A stretch of 64,000 nt of DNA, taken from Candidatus Zhuqueibacterota bacterium (GTDB lineage Bacteria > BS750m-G25). Location: positions 5,122-69,121 of the forward strand of contig JADHWK010000007.1 of the NCBI GenBank assembly GCA_016783505.1, read 5' to 3'. The notes below the pieces were generated by a model that searched no databases, was not told the origin of the DNA, and saw only the letters and a list, made by a program, of their open reading frames with translations. Shown in pieces: positions 25,810-34,110 of the stretch. Position numbers and translations under genes: made by a program. Positions within the stretch are counted from its first letter, which is position 1, and each line of letters starts with the position of its first letter.

Positions 25810-26367
25810 ATGTCAACTGCTATTATTGACTTGCTTCAGAAAAGAAAGGCCTCTCGTGCCATTGAGAGCAAGGGATTGAGTGATGTGATTATTGATAAAC
25901 TGATGAATGCCGCTCAACTTTCGGCATCCTGTTATAACAACCAACCGTGGCGATTTTTATTTCTAACCGAGGAATCGGCTCTGGAAAAGGGCAGAAAAGC
26001 ACTGGCCGCTGGTAATAGCTGGGCTAAAAAGGCGCCTTTGCTGATCGCCGGGTTTTCAAAACCAGATTTGGATTGCCAGATACCGGATGAACGAAATTAT
26101 TACTTATTCGATCTGGGTATGGCCACACAGTTAATATTATTACAGGCCACTGAACTAAATCTGGTAGCCCGGCCGATGGCGGGTTTTTCCCCAAAAGTAA
26201 TAAAAAAAGAATTCAACATTCCACCCAACTACGAAGTATATGTAATGATAGCCGTTGGCTATGAAGGAAAAATAGAAGAACTCGATGAGAGATTACAGAC
26301 CCTATCCAGAGCACCGAGAGAACGGAATCCTTTATCAATGAGTTTTTTCTTCAATAAGTTTGATTAA
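25810..26367 (+). CDS. Nitroreductase family FMN protein
   Basis: The 185-residue flavoprotein starts MSTAIIDLLQKRKASRAIESK, a usual nitroreductase N-terminus with the R-S/A-R FMN phosphate contact. SASCYNNQPWRFLF near residue 38 is the conserved N-QPW motif, and the glycine-rich GYEGKIEELDERL near 155 ends the fold. It probably reduces nitro compounds, quinones or disulfides with NAD(P)H; the physiological substrate is unknown. It lies 52 bases after tpx and likely shares its transcript, with its own AAGGGAG. Confidence 0.85.
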   Translation: MSTAIIDLLQKRKASRAIESKGLSDVIIDKLMNAAQLSASCYNNQPWRFLFLTEESALEKGRKALAAGNSWAKKAPLLIAGFSKPDLDCQIPDERNYYLFDLGMATQLILLQATELNLVARPMAGFSPKVIKKEFNIPPNYEVYVMIAVGYEGKIEELDERLQTLSRAPRERNPLSMSFFFNKFD

Positions 26368-26605
26368 TCCTGATCTTAAAGAGAAGTGGTCTATTTCAAT
26401 AGCGTGTTTGTGGTTTTTCTTTCCTGGCAGGCTTACCCAAATCCCGTCCAGAAACTTCGGGACCGGGACCTCGCACTTTCAAAACCACTAAAGTTCTCGG
26501 TGGATGTTGTCCTACGGACGGGTTATCCGCCGGAGTATCCTTCAAATTGGCGTCGGGGAAGACAACTTCCCTGCCTAGCTTCTGATAGCTTAAGGAGGAA
26601 GACCG

Positions 26606-27166
26606 ATGGAGAGATCTGATCAGCCGACATACGATAAAAAGGGGTATGATGCCTCAATCATAAGGCCCCAGATGCGGATTGAGGATTTCCAGATGAGGGG
26701 GCGGGGGATGTCTGCGGAAAGATTAAAGGCTATCAAAAAAGGACTGCTCACTTTGCATACCCTGGAGACGATGGCTGCTAATATCTATAAGTTTCAAATA
26801 AGGAAGAGGGTGGATGAACACAATCGCCAGTTAATCACTGCTATGTGTAATGAGATGACCCATCTCCAGGACTTCCAGGTCAAACTCTTTGAATACGGCT
26901 GGATGCCGGGAAAATTCAGATGGGCCTATTGGATGGTGGGTTTTACCTTTGGGTTCTTTTCACGGCTGCGGGGCACAAAGGCCATTCTCAAACTGGGCAT
27001 CTGGGTGGAGACCAAAGCCGTTTACCACTACGATGATCTCCTCCGGACAATAGACTGGGACGAGGACACCCGCAAGGTTATCGAAAAGAATCAATCTGAT
27101 GAACAAGGGCATATCAACCGGTGGAAAAACCTTCTCCAATCAGTAGAAGCGAAAGACAAACTTTGA
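26606..27166 (+). CDS. Coq7-like ferritin-fold di-iron protein
   Basis: The 186-residue helical protein resembles the DMQ hydroxylase (COQ7/CatA) family. Iron ligands appear in order: E in HTLETMAANIYKFQ, E-xx-H in NEMTHLQDFQ, E in VETKAVYHYDDLL and E-xx-H in SDEQGHINRW. A hydrophobic segment (WAYWMVGFTFGFFSRL, about residues 112-127) could let it sit on the membrane. In an anaerobe the likely role is peroxide or O2 scavenging or iron handling rather than ubiquinone synthesis, as suggested by its neighbours (tpx, PerR, ferritin-like proteins). TAAGGAGGAAG precedes the start. Confidence 0.7.
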   Translation: MERSDQPTYDKKGYDASIIRPQMRIEDFQMRGRGMSAERLKAIKKGLLTLHTLETMAANIYKFQIRKRVDEHNRQLITAMCNEMTHLQDFQVKLFEYGWMPGKFRWAYWMVGFTFGFFSRLRGTKAILKLGIWVETKAVYHYDDLLRTIDWDEDTRKVIEKNQSDEQGHINRWKNLLQSVEAKDKL

Positions 27167-27199
27167 AGCGAAAGAAAATTAAAAAAATAAAAAAAATAC

Positions 27200-27228
27200 T
27201 TGACTTTGTAATAAATTTATATTATATT
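27200..27228 (+). promoter_or_regulatory. Sigma70-type promoter of the PerR/Fur gene
   Basis: TTGACT (27200-27205), 17-base spacer, TATATT (27223-27228). The start codon lies 42 bases downstream, with a palindromic operator in between. Confidence 0.8.
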
Positions 27229-27246
27229 TAATACAAATTTAAAATC

Positions 27247-27262
27247 GTTACAAATTTGTAAC
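27247..27262 (+). promoter_or_regulatory. Palindromic operator, probable PerR/Fur box
   Basis: GTTACAAATTTGTAAC is a perfect 16-base palindrome lying 18 bases after the -10 box and 8 bases before the regulator's ATG. Its TTACAAA-TTTGTAA arms resemble PerR/Fur boxes. Its position implies autoregulation by blocking early transcription. Confidence 0.65.
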
Positions 27263-27270
27263 TAATCAAA

Positions 27271-27681
27271 ATGGAAGAATATAAAAAGATTCTTATCGCT
27301 AAGGGGATAAAACCGACGTTTCAGAGAATAAAGATCTTGGAATATCTTAGTCGGAATAGAACGCATCCCACAGTTGATATGATTTATACTGCCCTATTTA
27401 AAAAGGTTCCTACTTTATCAAAAACTACCGTGTATAACACATTGGATATATTAAGGGAAAATGGATTGGTGGATGTGCTGACGATTACTGAATCAGAAAT
27501 GAGATACGAGTACTGCACTGAACCGCACCATCATTTTTTATGCAGAAGATGCGGACGCATCATTGATCTGGATGTAAAATGCCCTTATTTAGAAAAAATG
27601 AAATTCGGTGAACATAAACTTGAACAAATCCACGGCTATTTTAAAGGCATTTGTAAAGATTGTTTAGAGGAGGCACAATGA
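27271..27681 (+). CDS. Fur-family regulator, probably PerR
   Basis: The 136-residue metal-dependent repressor has a winged-helix N-terminus (KGIKPTFQRIKILEYLSRN, TPSLSKTTVYNTL-like TLSKTTVYNTLDILRENGLV). The C-terminal domain carries the regulatory metal ligands (CTEPHHHFLCRRCGRIIDLD) and a second CxxC (GICKDCLEE) for the structural zinc. Genomic setting (superoxide reductase, rubrerythrin and peroxidase genes) favours a PerR-type peroxide sensor over an iron-uptake regulator. Its promoter and a palindrome lie immediately upstream. There is no obvious Shine-Dalgarno before ATG 27271. The stop overlaps the next start (ATGA). Confidence 0.85.
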   Translation: MEEYKKILIAKGIKPTFQRIKILEYLSRNRTHPTVDMIYTALFKKVPTLSKTTVYNTLDILRENGLVDVLTITESEMRYEYCTEPHHHFLCRRCGRIIDLDVKCPYLEKMKFGEHKLEQIHGYFKGICKDCLEEAQ

Positions 27682-28172
27682 GCATTTTCTTTAATGCCGA
27701 CGAGATCTTCGAAATGGCGGAACAGATCGAGAGAAACGGGGCTAGGTTCTACCGTCGGGCGGCGGAAGGGGCCCCAGATGCCCAGACCCGTGCGGTGTTA
27801 TTGGAACTCGCTGACATGGAAGATGAACACGAAAAAGTCTTCGCTGCCATGAGGGCGGAGCTTTCGAAGCAGCAGTGGGGATCGGATGTGTTCGATCCCG
27901 ACGGCCAGGTATCGTTGTACCTTAAGGCCATGGCGGACGGACAGGTTTTCGACCTTAAGGCAGACCCTTCCAAAGGCCTTACGGGAAAAGAGTCATTAGA
28001 AGATATTATCAGGAAGGCTATCGGGTTGGAAAAGGACTCCATCGTTTTCTACATGGGTATACAGGAGATGGTTCCGGAGGCGCTGGGGAAGGACAGGATC
28101 AACGCCATCATCAAGGAAGAGATGAGTCACATTACCGTCTTAACTGAGAAACTGGCGGCCTTTAAACAATAG
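27678..28172 (+). CDS. Ferritin-like / rubrerythrin-family protein
   Basis: The 164-residue four-helix protein starts at ATG 27678, overlapping the PerR stop by four bases; GAGGAGG at 27667-27673 drives it. Di-iron ligands are visible: E in EMAEQIERNGARFYRRAA, E-xx-H in MEDEHEKVF, E in GLEKDSIVFYMGI and E-xx-H in EEMSHITVL. It lacks the C-terminal rubredoxin domain of true rubrerythrin. It likely reduces peroxide or stores iron and, because it is co-translated with the regulator, is itself peroxide- or iron-regulated (inference). Confidence 0.85.
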   Translation: MSIFFNADEIFEMAEQIERNGARFYRRAAEGAPDAQTRAVLLELADMEDEHEKVFAAMRAELSKQQWGSDVFDPDGQVSLYLKAMADGQVFDLKADPSKGLTGKESLEDIIRKAIGLEKDSIVFYMGIQEMVPEALGKDRINAIIKEEMSHITVLTEKLAAFKQ

Positions 28173-28193
28173 TTGGGGTAGTTTAGAAATCAA

Positions 28194-29087
28194 ATGAACA
28201 ATTATTTTACAATCATTCTCACCATATTGGCTACTGTTACATCTATATCTGCTGGTGAACTACTTGTGGATTCTTTGAAATATGACGAATTATTAGCAAT
28301 AGCTGAAAACACCACATTACCACAAAGTTTTAAAGCAATTCTTCGGTTACGTGAGGTTGGGGATGAAAGAGCCGTCCCAATATTAAAACAGATTCTAATC
28401 GAACACACTAACTCAACACGAATCCACAGATTTGGTGCGGCACAGGCATTATTTTGCATTGGCACTGATAAAGCACATCAAATTCTTCGGGAACACCTAT
28501 TGGATGCAGAATATCCGGTTGATTTAAGTATTATGTATGGCTTTCACTGGAGAATGGAAGAATCAAAACGTGATACTTTTATAGCTCAACATCATCTTCA
28601 AAATTTATCAACGGACGTATCTTTAAAATTGGAAGTTAAAAATGGTATTTTTAACAGTAAAATTTTCACACTCATTCTTAGAAATGATTCTGAGAAGACA
28701 TTGAGACTATATAAACCAAAGGTATATTTAGGTGCCTATCTTATGTTCCGATCCTCTTTAGGTCATTTTATCGAGCATATAAAAGCTATCTTATATGATG
28801 AACGTGGAAGAACTCCAGAGGGAACTTATCCAAAAATAGCCCCAGGTAAAGACTTAAAACTAAGTTGTAGTGCAAGACCTCAAACAAATAGGAAAATATA
28901 TAAATATCCAGAGCCAGTATCCCTAGTGTTAGATTTTGGAGATACTATTCATCTCCTTGGAAACTCTGGTAAATTTAAAGTGTATGCCATATATTCGTAT
29001 AGGAAAAGACCAAATGAGCTGTATCCAAATATTTGGACTGGAAGAGTTGTGTCAAACCCCGTTGAAATCGAAATACTCCTAGAATAA
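28194..29087 (+). CDS. Exported hypothetical protein with a HEAT-like N-terminal part
   Basis: This 297-residue protein belongs to no family I recognise. Residues 1-21 form a signal peptide (MNNYFTIILTILATVTSISAG). Residues 40-110 carry paired helices with a HEAT-like rhythm (LREVGDERAVPILKQIL, HRFGAAQALFCIG, AHQILREHLL). The rest looks like a beta-sandwich (LEVKNGIFNSKIFTLILRN, SEKTLRLYKPKVYLG, AIYSYRKRPNEL). It is much more AT-rich than its neighbours and interrupts the oxygen-defence genes, so it was probably inserted. It was perhaps acquired as a single gene; function unknown. Confidence 0.55.
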   Translation: MNNYFTIILTILATVTSISAGELLVDSLKYDELLAIAENTTLPQSFKAILRLREVGDERAVPILKQILIEHTNSTRIHRFGAAQALFCIGTDKAHQILREHLLDAEYPVDLSIMYGFHWRMEESKRDTFIAQHHLQNLSTDVSLKLEVKNGIFNSKIFTLILRNDSEKTLRLYKPKVYLGAYLMFRSSLGHFIEHIKAILYDERGRTPEGTYPKIAPGKDLKLSCSARPQTNRKIYKYPEPVSLVLDFGDTIHLLGNSGKFKVYAIYSYRKRPNELYPNIWTGRVVSNPVEIEILLE

Positions 29088-29215
29088 AGTCTATACTGAT
29101 AATGTGAATATATAACAAAAATCAAATTAGGGGTGGTAAAGTTATCTACTGTATTTCATAATTTTATTAAAGAATAAAGGCAAAAGATGAACAAAAATTA
29201 GAAAGGAGGCAAGAA

Positions 29216-29791
29216 ATGGAAAACTTGAAGGGCACAAGGACAGAGAAAAACCTGCTTACCGCTTTTGCCGGTGAGTCGCAGGCGCGCAACCGCTACACCT
29301 ACTTTGCCAGTCAGGCGAGGAAGGATGGATTCATGCAGATTGCGGAAATCTTCGAGGAGACGGCCAATCAGGAGAAGGAGCACGCCAAAAGGCTGTTCAA
29401 GCTGCTTGAGGGGGGTGAAGTGGAGATTCAAGCCGCATTCCCAGCCGGGGTAATTGCCACCACCGCCGAAAACCTCAAGGCCGCTGCTGGTGGGGAGCAC
29501 TATGAGTGGGAAGAGATGTATCCCTCGTTTGCCAGGGTTGCCCGGGAGGAGGGTTTCGAGGACATCGCCAAGGTATTTGAATCCATTGCCGTGGCCGAGA
29601 AGCAACACGAGAAGCGTTACCTCGGTCTTCTGGATAACATCGAGTCGGGAACGGTGTTCAAAAAGGACCGTGTGGTCCTGTGGCGCTGCCGAAACTGCGG
29701 TTATCTACACCAGGGTACAGAAGCTCCTGAAATCTGCCCAGCCTGCGCTCACACCCAGGCTCACTTCGAATTGCTATGTGAGAACTGGTAA
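29216..29791 (+). CDS. rbr: Rubrerythrin
   Basis: The 191-residue peroxidase uses NADH-derived electrons via rubredoxin to reduce H2O2 to water. The N-terminal di-iron domain has GTRTEKNLLTAFAGESQARNRYTYFAS, EETANQEKEHAKRLF and AVAEKQHEKRY. The C-terminal rubredoxin-like domain has two CxxC pairs (WRCRNCGYLHQG, ICPACAHTQAHFEL). Length and motifs match classical Rbr. GAAAGGAGG precedes the start. It sits downstream of an AT-rich inserted gene, with its own probable transcript. Confidence 0.96.
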   Translation: MENLKGTRTEKNLLTAFAGESQARNRYTYFASQARKDGFMQIAEIFEETANQEKEHAKRLFKLLEGGEVEIQAAFPAGVIATTAENLKAAAGGEHYEWEEMYPSFARVAREEGFEDIAKVFESIAVAEKQHEKRYLGLLDNIESGTVFKKDRVVLWRCRNCGYLHQGTEAPEICPACAHTQAHFELLCENW

Positions 29792-29877
29792 AATCAAATA
29801 AAAAAACTGGTTGCTGCGTCCCTAACCGGTTAGGGGCCTAAGGAGTTGAAGTAAAAATAATTGAAGGGGAGGAAGAA

Positions 29878-30333
29878 ATGAAGAGATTTAATTCCGTTGA
29901 GGAGATTTTAAATTACTCTATCGCTAAGGAGCAGGAATCCTCCCAATTTTATAATGATTTGGCAGGCCGGGTTGAGAGACCCGAGATGAGCCGAGTCTTT
30001 GAGGATTTCGCTCAGGAGGAGATGGGGCATAAGGCCAAGTTGCTGTCCATAAAGCAGGGGAAGCTCTTGATGCCCGCAGAGCGTAAAATACTGGATCTTA
30101 AAATAGGCGACTACCTGGTGGGTGTAGAGCCGGGGCCTGATCTGGACTATCAGCAGGTACTTGTCCTGGCGATGAAGAAGGAGAAGGAGTCCTTCAGGCT
30201 GTATACCGACCTTGCCGCCGCTACCGACGACAGCAATCTGGGCACAACCCTGCAATCACTGGCCCAGGAGGAAGCAAAGCACAAGCTGCGGTTTGAAATC
30301 GAGTACGACGACCATATTCTGGCCCAAGATTAA
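29878..30333 (+). CDS. Ferritin-like di-iron protein (rubrerythrin family)
   Basis: This 151-residue four-helix protein is a second ferritin-like member without a rubredoxin tail. Ligands appear in YSIAKEQESSQFYNDLA, FAQEEMGHKAKLL, AMKKEKESFRLYTDLA and LAQEEAKHKLRFE. The internal two-fold repetition (residues 5-65 and 85-145) is plain. It likely handles peroxide or iron with Rbr, 86 bases upstream. GGGGAGG precedes the start. Confidence 0.88.
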   Translation: MKRFNSVEEILNYSIAKEQESSQFYNDLAGRVERPEMSRVFEDFAQEEMGHKAKLLSIKQGKLLMPAERKILDLKIGDYLVGVEPGPDLDYQQVLVLAMKKEKESFRLYTDLAAATDDSNLGTTLQSLAQEEAKHKLRFEIEYDDHILAQD

Positions 30334-30611
30334 GATAGCTGGGATAAAAATTCCCAGGGCGGAGGACAGCCCAAAACCGATATAAAAAGTGGCACTTCTT
30401 CGTTCAAGCGATTAAAAATCGCCGGATATTAGTTTTTGAAAAGTTTACCGTGTATCAACCGAGCATTAACGGCAAGCCACTGTTTATGTCAGAATCATCA
30501 CTGAAAATTTCCAGCAACAGATATGACTGAAATGTGGGGATTGCTCAATGTGAAGAAACCATTAAAAAGGTATACCAAAATTTTATTTTACAAACAAAAG
30601 GAGGCGGGGAA

Positions 30612-30986
30612 ATGACGGAAAGATTCCAGGTGTACAAATGTGAAGTGTGTGGGAATATTGTTGAGATGTTGCACCCCGGAGCAGGGGAATTGGTCTGTTG
30701 CGGCCAGCCCATGAAACTTTTTGTGGAGAACACCACCGATGCTGTCAGGGAGAAACATGTCCCCGTATTAGAGAAGACCGAAACAGGCGTCAAGGTAAAG
30801 GTTGGGAGTGTGGCCCATCCCATGGAGGATAAGCACTACATTGAATGGATTGAGATCCTCACCGGCGATAGGGTCTACCGTAAGTTTTTAAGACCTGGGG
30901 ACGCGCCAGAGGCTGCCTTCGAGATCGAATTGTACCGGGTTACCGCCCGCGCGTACTGCAACCTGCACGGGCTGTGGAAGGGATAA
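30612..30986 (+). CDS. dfx: Desulfoferrodoxin (class I superoxide reductase)
   Basis: The 124-residue two-domain protein starts at ATG 30612 (AAAGGAGGCGGGG upstream). The N-terminal desulforedoxin domain carries YKCEVCGN and [10 protein letters not shown]. The catalytic domain carries [17 protein letters not shown] and YCNLHGLW around residues 50-120. It reduces superoxide to peroxide without making O2. It duplicates the split pair (desulforedoxin 21471, SOR 21883). The 278-base leader has two small hairpins (30341-30359 and about 30410-30424) but no gene. Confidence 0.95.
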   Translation: MTERFQVYKCEVCGNIVEMLHPGAGELVCCGQPMKLFVENTTDAVREKHVPVLEKTETGVKVKVGSVAHPMEDKHYIEWIEILTGDRVYRKFLRPGDAPEAAFEIELYRVTARAYCNLHGLWKG

Positions 30987-31113
30987 TTGCCTTGTGTAAA
31001 AAAGTTTGCTGGATTAAACCAGTAAGTACGAGAGTTTTAGAAGGCCAACTCAGCAGGGAAGAATTAATCGGGGCAGAGTGCTAAGAGAGAGTTGAACTGA
31101 ATAGGTAGGCAAC

Positions 31114-31878
31114 ATGCAGTCGAATATAATCATAGCCTTATTACTAACTGCCGGAGCCGGTCTGGCAACGACTATCGGGAGCTTGATCGGCCTGGCAGTA
31201 CGTAAGCCTGGACCACGATTCATGGGGTTCACATTGGGCTTCTCGGCCGGTGTGATGGTCCTGGTCTCCTTTGTCGAACTGCTCCAGGGGAGCATCGAGT
31301 CCATCGGATTTTTATCCGCACACGGGGGGTTCTTCCTAGGCATGGTGAGCTACTTTCTCATAGATTATCTTATCCCCCACGACTACATTGATCAGCACGA
31401 CCATCCCAGGGGCGAATCTGGGGAGGCCCTGATGAAGACCGGAATGCTGGTGGCTTTGGGTATTGGGATTCACAACTTTCCCGAGGGGATGGCGACTTTT
31501 GCCGGTGCGCTCAAGGACGTGCGACTTGGGATTGCCATCGCGGTGGCTATTGCTATCCATAACGTTCCCGAAGGGCTGGCCGTTTCGGCCCCGGTCTATG
31601 CTGCCACCGGCAGCCGCAGGAAAGCCTTCCTCTGGTCGTTTCTTTCGGGGGTGAGTGAGCCCGTAGGGGCAGCGTTGGCCGCTATCGTGCTGCTGCCCTT
31701 CCTGACGGCGACCGTGTTGGGCTGGTTGCTTGCCGCCGTTGCCGGTATCATGGTTGCCATCTCGATTGACGAACTTGCCCCTGCTGCTAAATCGTTCGGG
31801 AGCGAGCACACGCCGATCATGGGGGCAATAGCAGGTATGATCGTCATGGCGCTCAGTCTTTGGATATTGAAAGGGTAA
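31114..31878 (+). CDS. zupT: ZIP-family zinc/divalent metal transporter ZupT
   Basis: The 254-residue inner-membrane importer of Zn2+ (also Fe2+, Mn2+) has about eight membrane helices. The metal-binding motifs HNFPEG near residue 118 and HNVPEG near residue 152 in adjacent helices are diagnostic. A short His-rich loop (PHDYIDQHDHPRG, about residues 89-101) may collect metal. In this setting it may supply iron or zinc to the iron-sulfur and di-iron proteins (inference). The C-terminal helix LSLWIL closes the fold. Confidence 0.93.
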   Translation: MQSNIIIALLLTAGAGLATTIGSLIGLAVRKPGPRFMGFTLGFSAGVMVLVSFVELLQGSIESIGFLSAHGGFFLGMVSYFLIDYLIPHDYIDQHDHPRGESGEALMKTGMLVALGIGIHNFPEGMATFAGALKDVRLGIAIAVAIAIHNVPEGLAVSAPVYAATGSRRKAFLWSFLSGVSEPVGAALAAIVLLPFLTATVLGWLLAAVAGIMVAISIDELAPAAKSFGSEHTPIMGAIAGMIVMALSLWILKG

Positions 31879-31964
31879 CCCCGGAGTTCTTCACTAATTA
31901 AATGGCACAAGATGCTAAAACATTGGCTTAATAAAAAGCCAACTGAATGAAAGGAGGATTAACC

Positions 31965-32183
31965 ATGAAAGAAAGAGTGGAAGAAGTACTGGACAAAATA
32001 CGACCCGCTTTGCAGGCGGACGGCGGCGATGTGGCTTTAGTCTCCGTTGAAGAGGGGGTTGTTAAACTGAGGCTGCAGGGGGCCTGCTTTGGCTGTCCCA
32101 TGGCGCAGATTACCTTAAAACAGGGGATCGAACGAAAGTTAAAAGAAATGATCCCTGAAGTAAAAGAGGTAATGGCAGTGTGA
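31965..32183 (+). CDS. NifU C-terminal-domain Fe-S scaffold/carrier
   Basis: The 72-residue protein consists of the NifU-C (Nfu) domain only. [28 protein letters not shown]-type start followed by [17 protein letters not shown] gives the CxxC pair (C44 and C47, roughly) that holds a [4Fe-4S] cluster between two subunits. It delivers clusters to target enzymes such as the hydrogenase, KorAB and others. ATG 31965 follows AAAGGAGG; an in-frame ATG at 31947 would put that ribosome site inside the gene. It opens a group of Fe-S assembly genes. Confidence 0.92.
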   Translation: MKERVEEVLDKIRPALQADGGDVALVSVEEGVVKLRLQGACFGCPMAQITLKQGIERKLKEMIPEVKEVMAV

Positions 32184-32440
32184 TGTTTGTCCCCAAGATT
32201 GCCGCCCGTTGAGGGTGATTACCTTTATTCAAAATAAACAAATAAATTTTCAAGAAAAAGAGAATCCGGAACTTGGAGTGATGGAGGGGTGAAGTATTAG
32301 GGATTTAATGTAATGTACCTTTTCCGCATTACCCCAGTACTCTACAACTTCCTCGAACTCTTATAATTTTGTTGGCGCAACTTTATTCAAATTAGTCAGA
32401 TAAAACAGATGTATTGTTTAGGATAATTCATGAGAAAATT

Positions 32441-33604
32441 ATGGAAGGAATAATAAATTTTGACCACGCTGCTGCCACCAGGCCTTTACATGATGTTGCA
32501 GAAAGCATGAAGCCGTACATGCTGGATGTGTTCGGAAATCCTTCCAGTATGCACAGCGAAGGACAGAGGGTAAAAGAAGCAATTGACGAAGCCAGAGAGC
32601 AGGTGGCCAGCCTAATTAACGCTTCGCCTGAGGAAATTGTATTCACCGCTTCAGGAAGTGAGTCTAACAACTTTACCCTGAAAGGAGTTGCCTTTGCTAA
32701 CCGAAAGAAGGGGGATCATATTGTCGTCTCGGCAATCGAGCATTTTTCTGTGCTGCAAGCGGCAAAATCGCTGGAAAAGCTGGGCTATCAGGTCTCCCAA
32801 ATTCCTGTGGATAAAGATGGGCTTGTGGACCCTGATGATGTGAAAAAGGCCATTACCGATAAAACCATTCTCGTTTCTATCATGTATGCCAATCATGAGG
32901 TTGGTACCATCGAACCCATTGAAGAGATTGCCAAGATTGTCAAAAAAAGGGGTATCCTTTTCCATTCAGATGGGGTCCAGACGGTGGGAACAATTCCAGT
33001 GGATGTCAAAAAATTGAATGTTGATTTTTTAAGTTTTGCTGCCCAAACATTTTATGGACCCAAAGGGGTTGCCGGGCTTTATATTAAAAAGGGGGCGAGA
33101 ATTGACCCATTGATTGTTGGTGGGATTCAAGAAGGTGGGCGACGCGCGGGTACCGAAAACGTGATGGGCATCGTGGGCATGGGCACAGCAGCCGAGCTTG
33201 CTTCAAAAGAAGTGGCCAAAAGAATTGCCCACGTGCAGGTTTTACGTGATCTATTGATTCAGTCAATAGAGGAAAAGATTGATCATGTATGTCTACACGG
33301 GCATCGTGAATTGCGATTACCGAATAATGTTAATTTTGGATTCGAATATATTGAAGGTGAGTCCATCCTTTTACTTTTGGGAATGGAAAATATTTTAGCT
33401 TCGAGCGGATCGGCATGTACTTCGAAAGCGCTGAAGGCATCACACGTGCTATCCGCCATAGGGGTGTCACCTGAGATTGCCAATGGTTCGATACTATTTA
33501 CATTGGGCATTGATAATACGGAAGCCGATGTTAATCTACTGTCGGAAAAATTACCCCGGATAGTTGATAGACTTCGGGCCATGTCGCCCTTGTATCAGAA
33601 ATAG
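32441..33604 (+). CDS. nifS: Cysteine desulfurase (NifS/IscS type)
   Basis: The 387-residue PLP enzyme removes sulfur from cysteine for Fe-S assembly and sulfur relay. ATG 32441 gives the canonical MEGIINFDHAAATRPL. Conserved features are VFTASGSESNN near residue 70, MYANHEVGTIEP near 148, the PLP lysine in SFAAQTFYGPKG near 205 and the sulfur-accepting cysteine in SSGSACTSKA near 326. Length is normal. Downstream are IscU-like, DsrE-like and TusA proteins, the natural acceptors of its persulfide. The 257-base gap upstream contains nothing recognisable. Confidence 0.95.
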   Translation: MEGIINFDHAAATRPLHDVAESMKPYMLDVFGNPSSMHSEGQRVKEAIDEAREQVASLINASPEEIVFTASGSESNNFTLKGVAFANRKKGDHIVVSAIEHFSVLQAAKSLEKLGYQVSQIPVDKDGLVDPDDVKKAITDKTILVSIMYANHEVGTIEPIEEIAKIVKKRGILFHSDGVQTVGTIPVDVKKLNVDFLSFAAQTFYGPKGVAGLYIKKGARIDPLIVGGIQEGGRRAGTENVMGIVGMGTAAELASKEVAKRIAHVQVLRDLLIQSIEEKIDHVCLHGHRELRLPNNVNFGFEYIEGESILLLLGMENILASSGSACTSKALKASHVLSAIGVSPEIANGSILFTLGIDNTEADVNLLSEKLPRIVDRLRAMSPLYQK

Positions 33605-33615
33605 GAAATAGAACA

Positions 33616-33649
33616 CGGATTTAGCGGATTGAACGGATTATCACGGATT
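33616..33649 (+). repeat. Four spaced CGGATT repeats
   Basis: CGGATT occurs at 33616, 33625, 33634 and 33644 with 9-10 bases from start to start, just before the IscU-like gene. Its role is unknown; similar arrays are common in intergenic DNA. Confidence 0.6.
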
Positions 33650-33671
33650 AATATATGAAAGGATAAAAAAC

Positions 33672-34097
33672 ATGGATAGTCCATATAGTGAAACGGTCAT
33701 GGATCATTTCATGAATCCCAGAAATGTGGGGGAAATTAAAGATGCCGATGGGGTGGGGACTATAGGGAATCCGGCCTGCGGCGATATTATGCAGATGTTC
33801 ATCAAAGTCGAAAATGACGTGATTGTAGATGCAAAATTTAAGACTTTTGGCTGTGGTGCAGCAATTGCCTCCAGCAGTATGGCTACAGAATTGATAAAAG
33901 GTAAATCCATTAATGAGGTTTTGAAGGTAACCAATAAGGCTGTTACCAAGGCTCTGGGTGGCCTTCCTAAAGTAAAAAGGCATTGCTCGGTTCTAGCGGA
34001 GCAAGCACTTCAAAGCGCTCTTAATGACTATTATAAGAAAGAAGGGATTCCTTCTCCTGTTAAAATGAAATCAGAAGAGGAAATACTTGCAGAGTAA
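33672..34097 (+). CDS. iscU: IscU/NifU-type Fe-S scaffold protein
   Basis: The 141-residue scaffold on which [2Fe-2S] and [4Fe-4S] clusters are built. SETVMDHFMNPRNVGE is a typical start. The three ligand cysteines lie in NPACGD (near residue 36), TFGCGAA (near 61) and RHCSVLAEQAL (near 106), with the conserved Asp following the first. A short charged tail (KMKSEEEILAE) is unusual but harmless. It follows nifS by 67 bases and precedes a DsrE-like protein by 13. Confidence 0.92.
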   Translation: MDSPYSETVMDHFMNPRNVGEIKDADGVGTIGNPACGDIMQMFIKVENDVIVDAKFKTFGCGAAIASSSMATELIKGKSINEVLKVTNKAVTKALGGLPKVKRHCSVLAEQALQSALNDYYKKEGIPSPVKMKSEEEILAE

Positions 34098-34110
34098 AGG
34101 AGGAGAAATC

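Noticed and set aside
26386-26619. 77-codon open frame before the Coq7-like gene
   Set aside because: Composition and translation (PNPVQKLRDRD...) look like repeat/intergenic DNA and it overlaps the ribosome site and start of the real gene.
33616-33649. CGGATT array as a CRISPR or iteron
   Set aside because: Only four 6-base units with 3-4-base gaps; far too short for CRISPR, and no replication gene is nearby.
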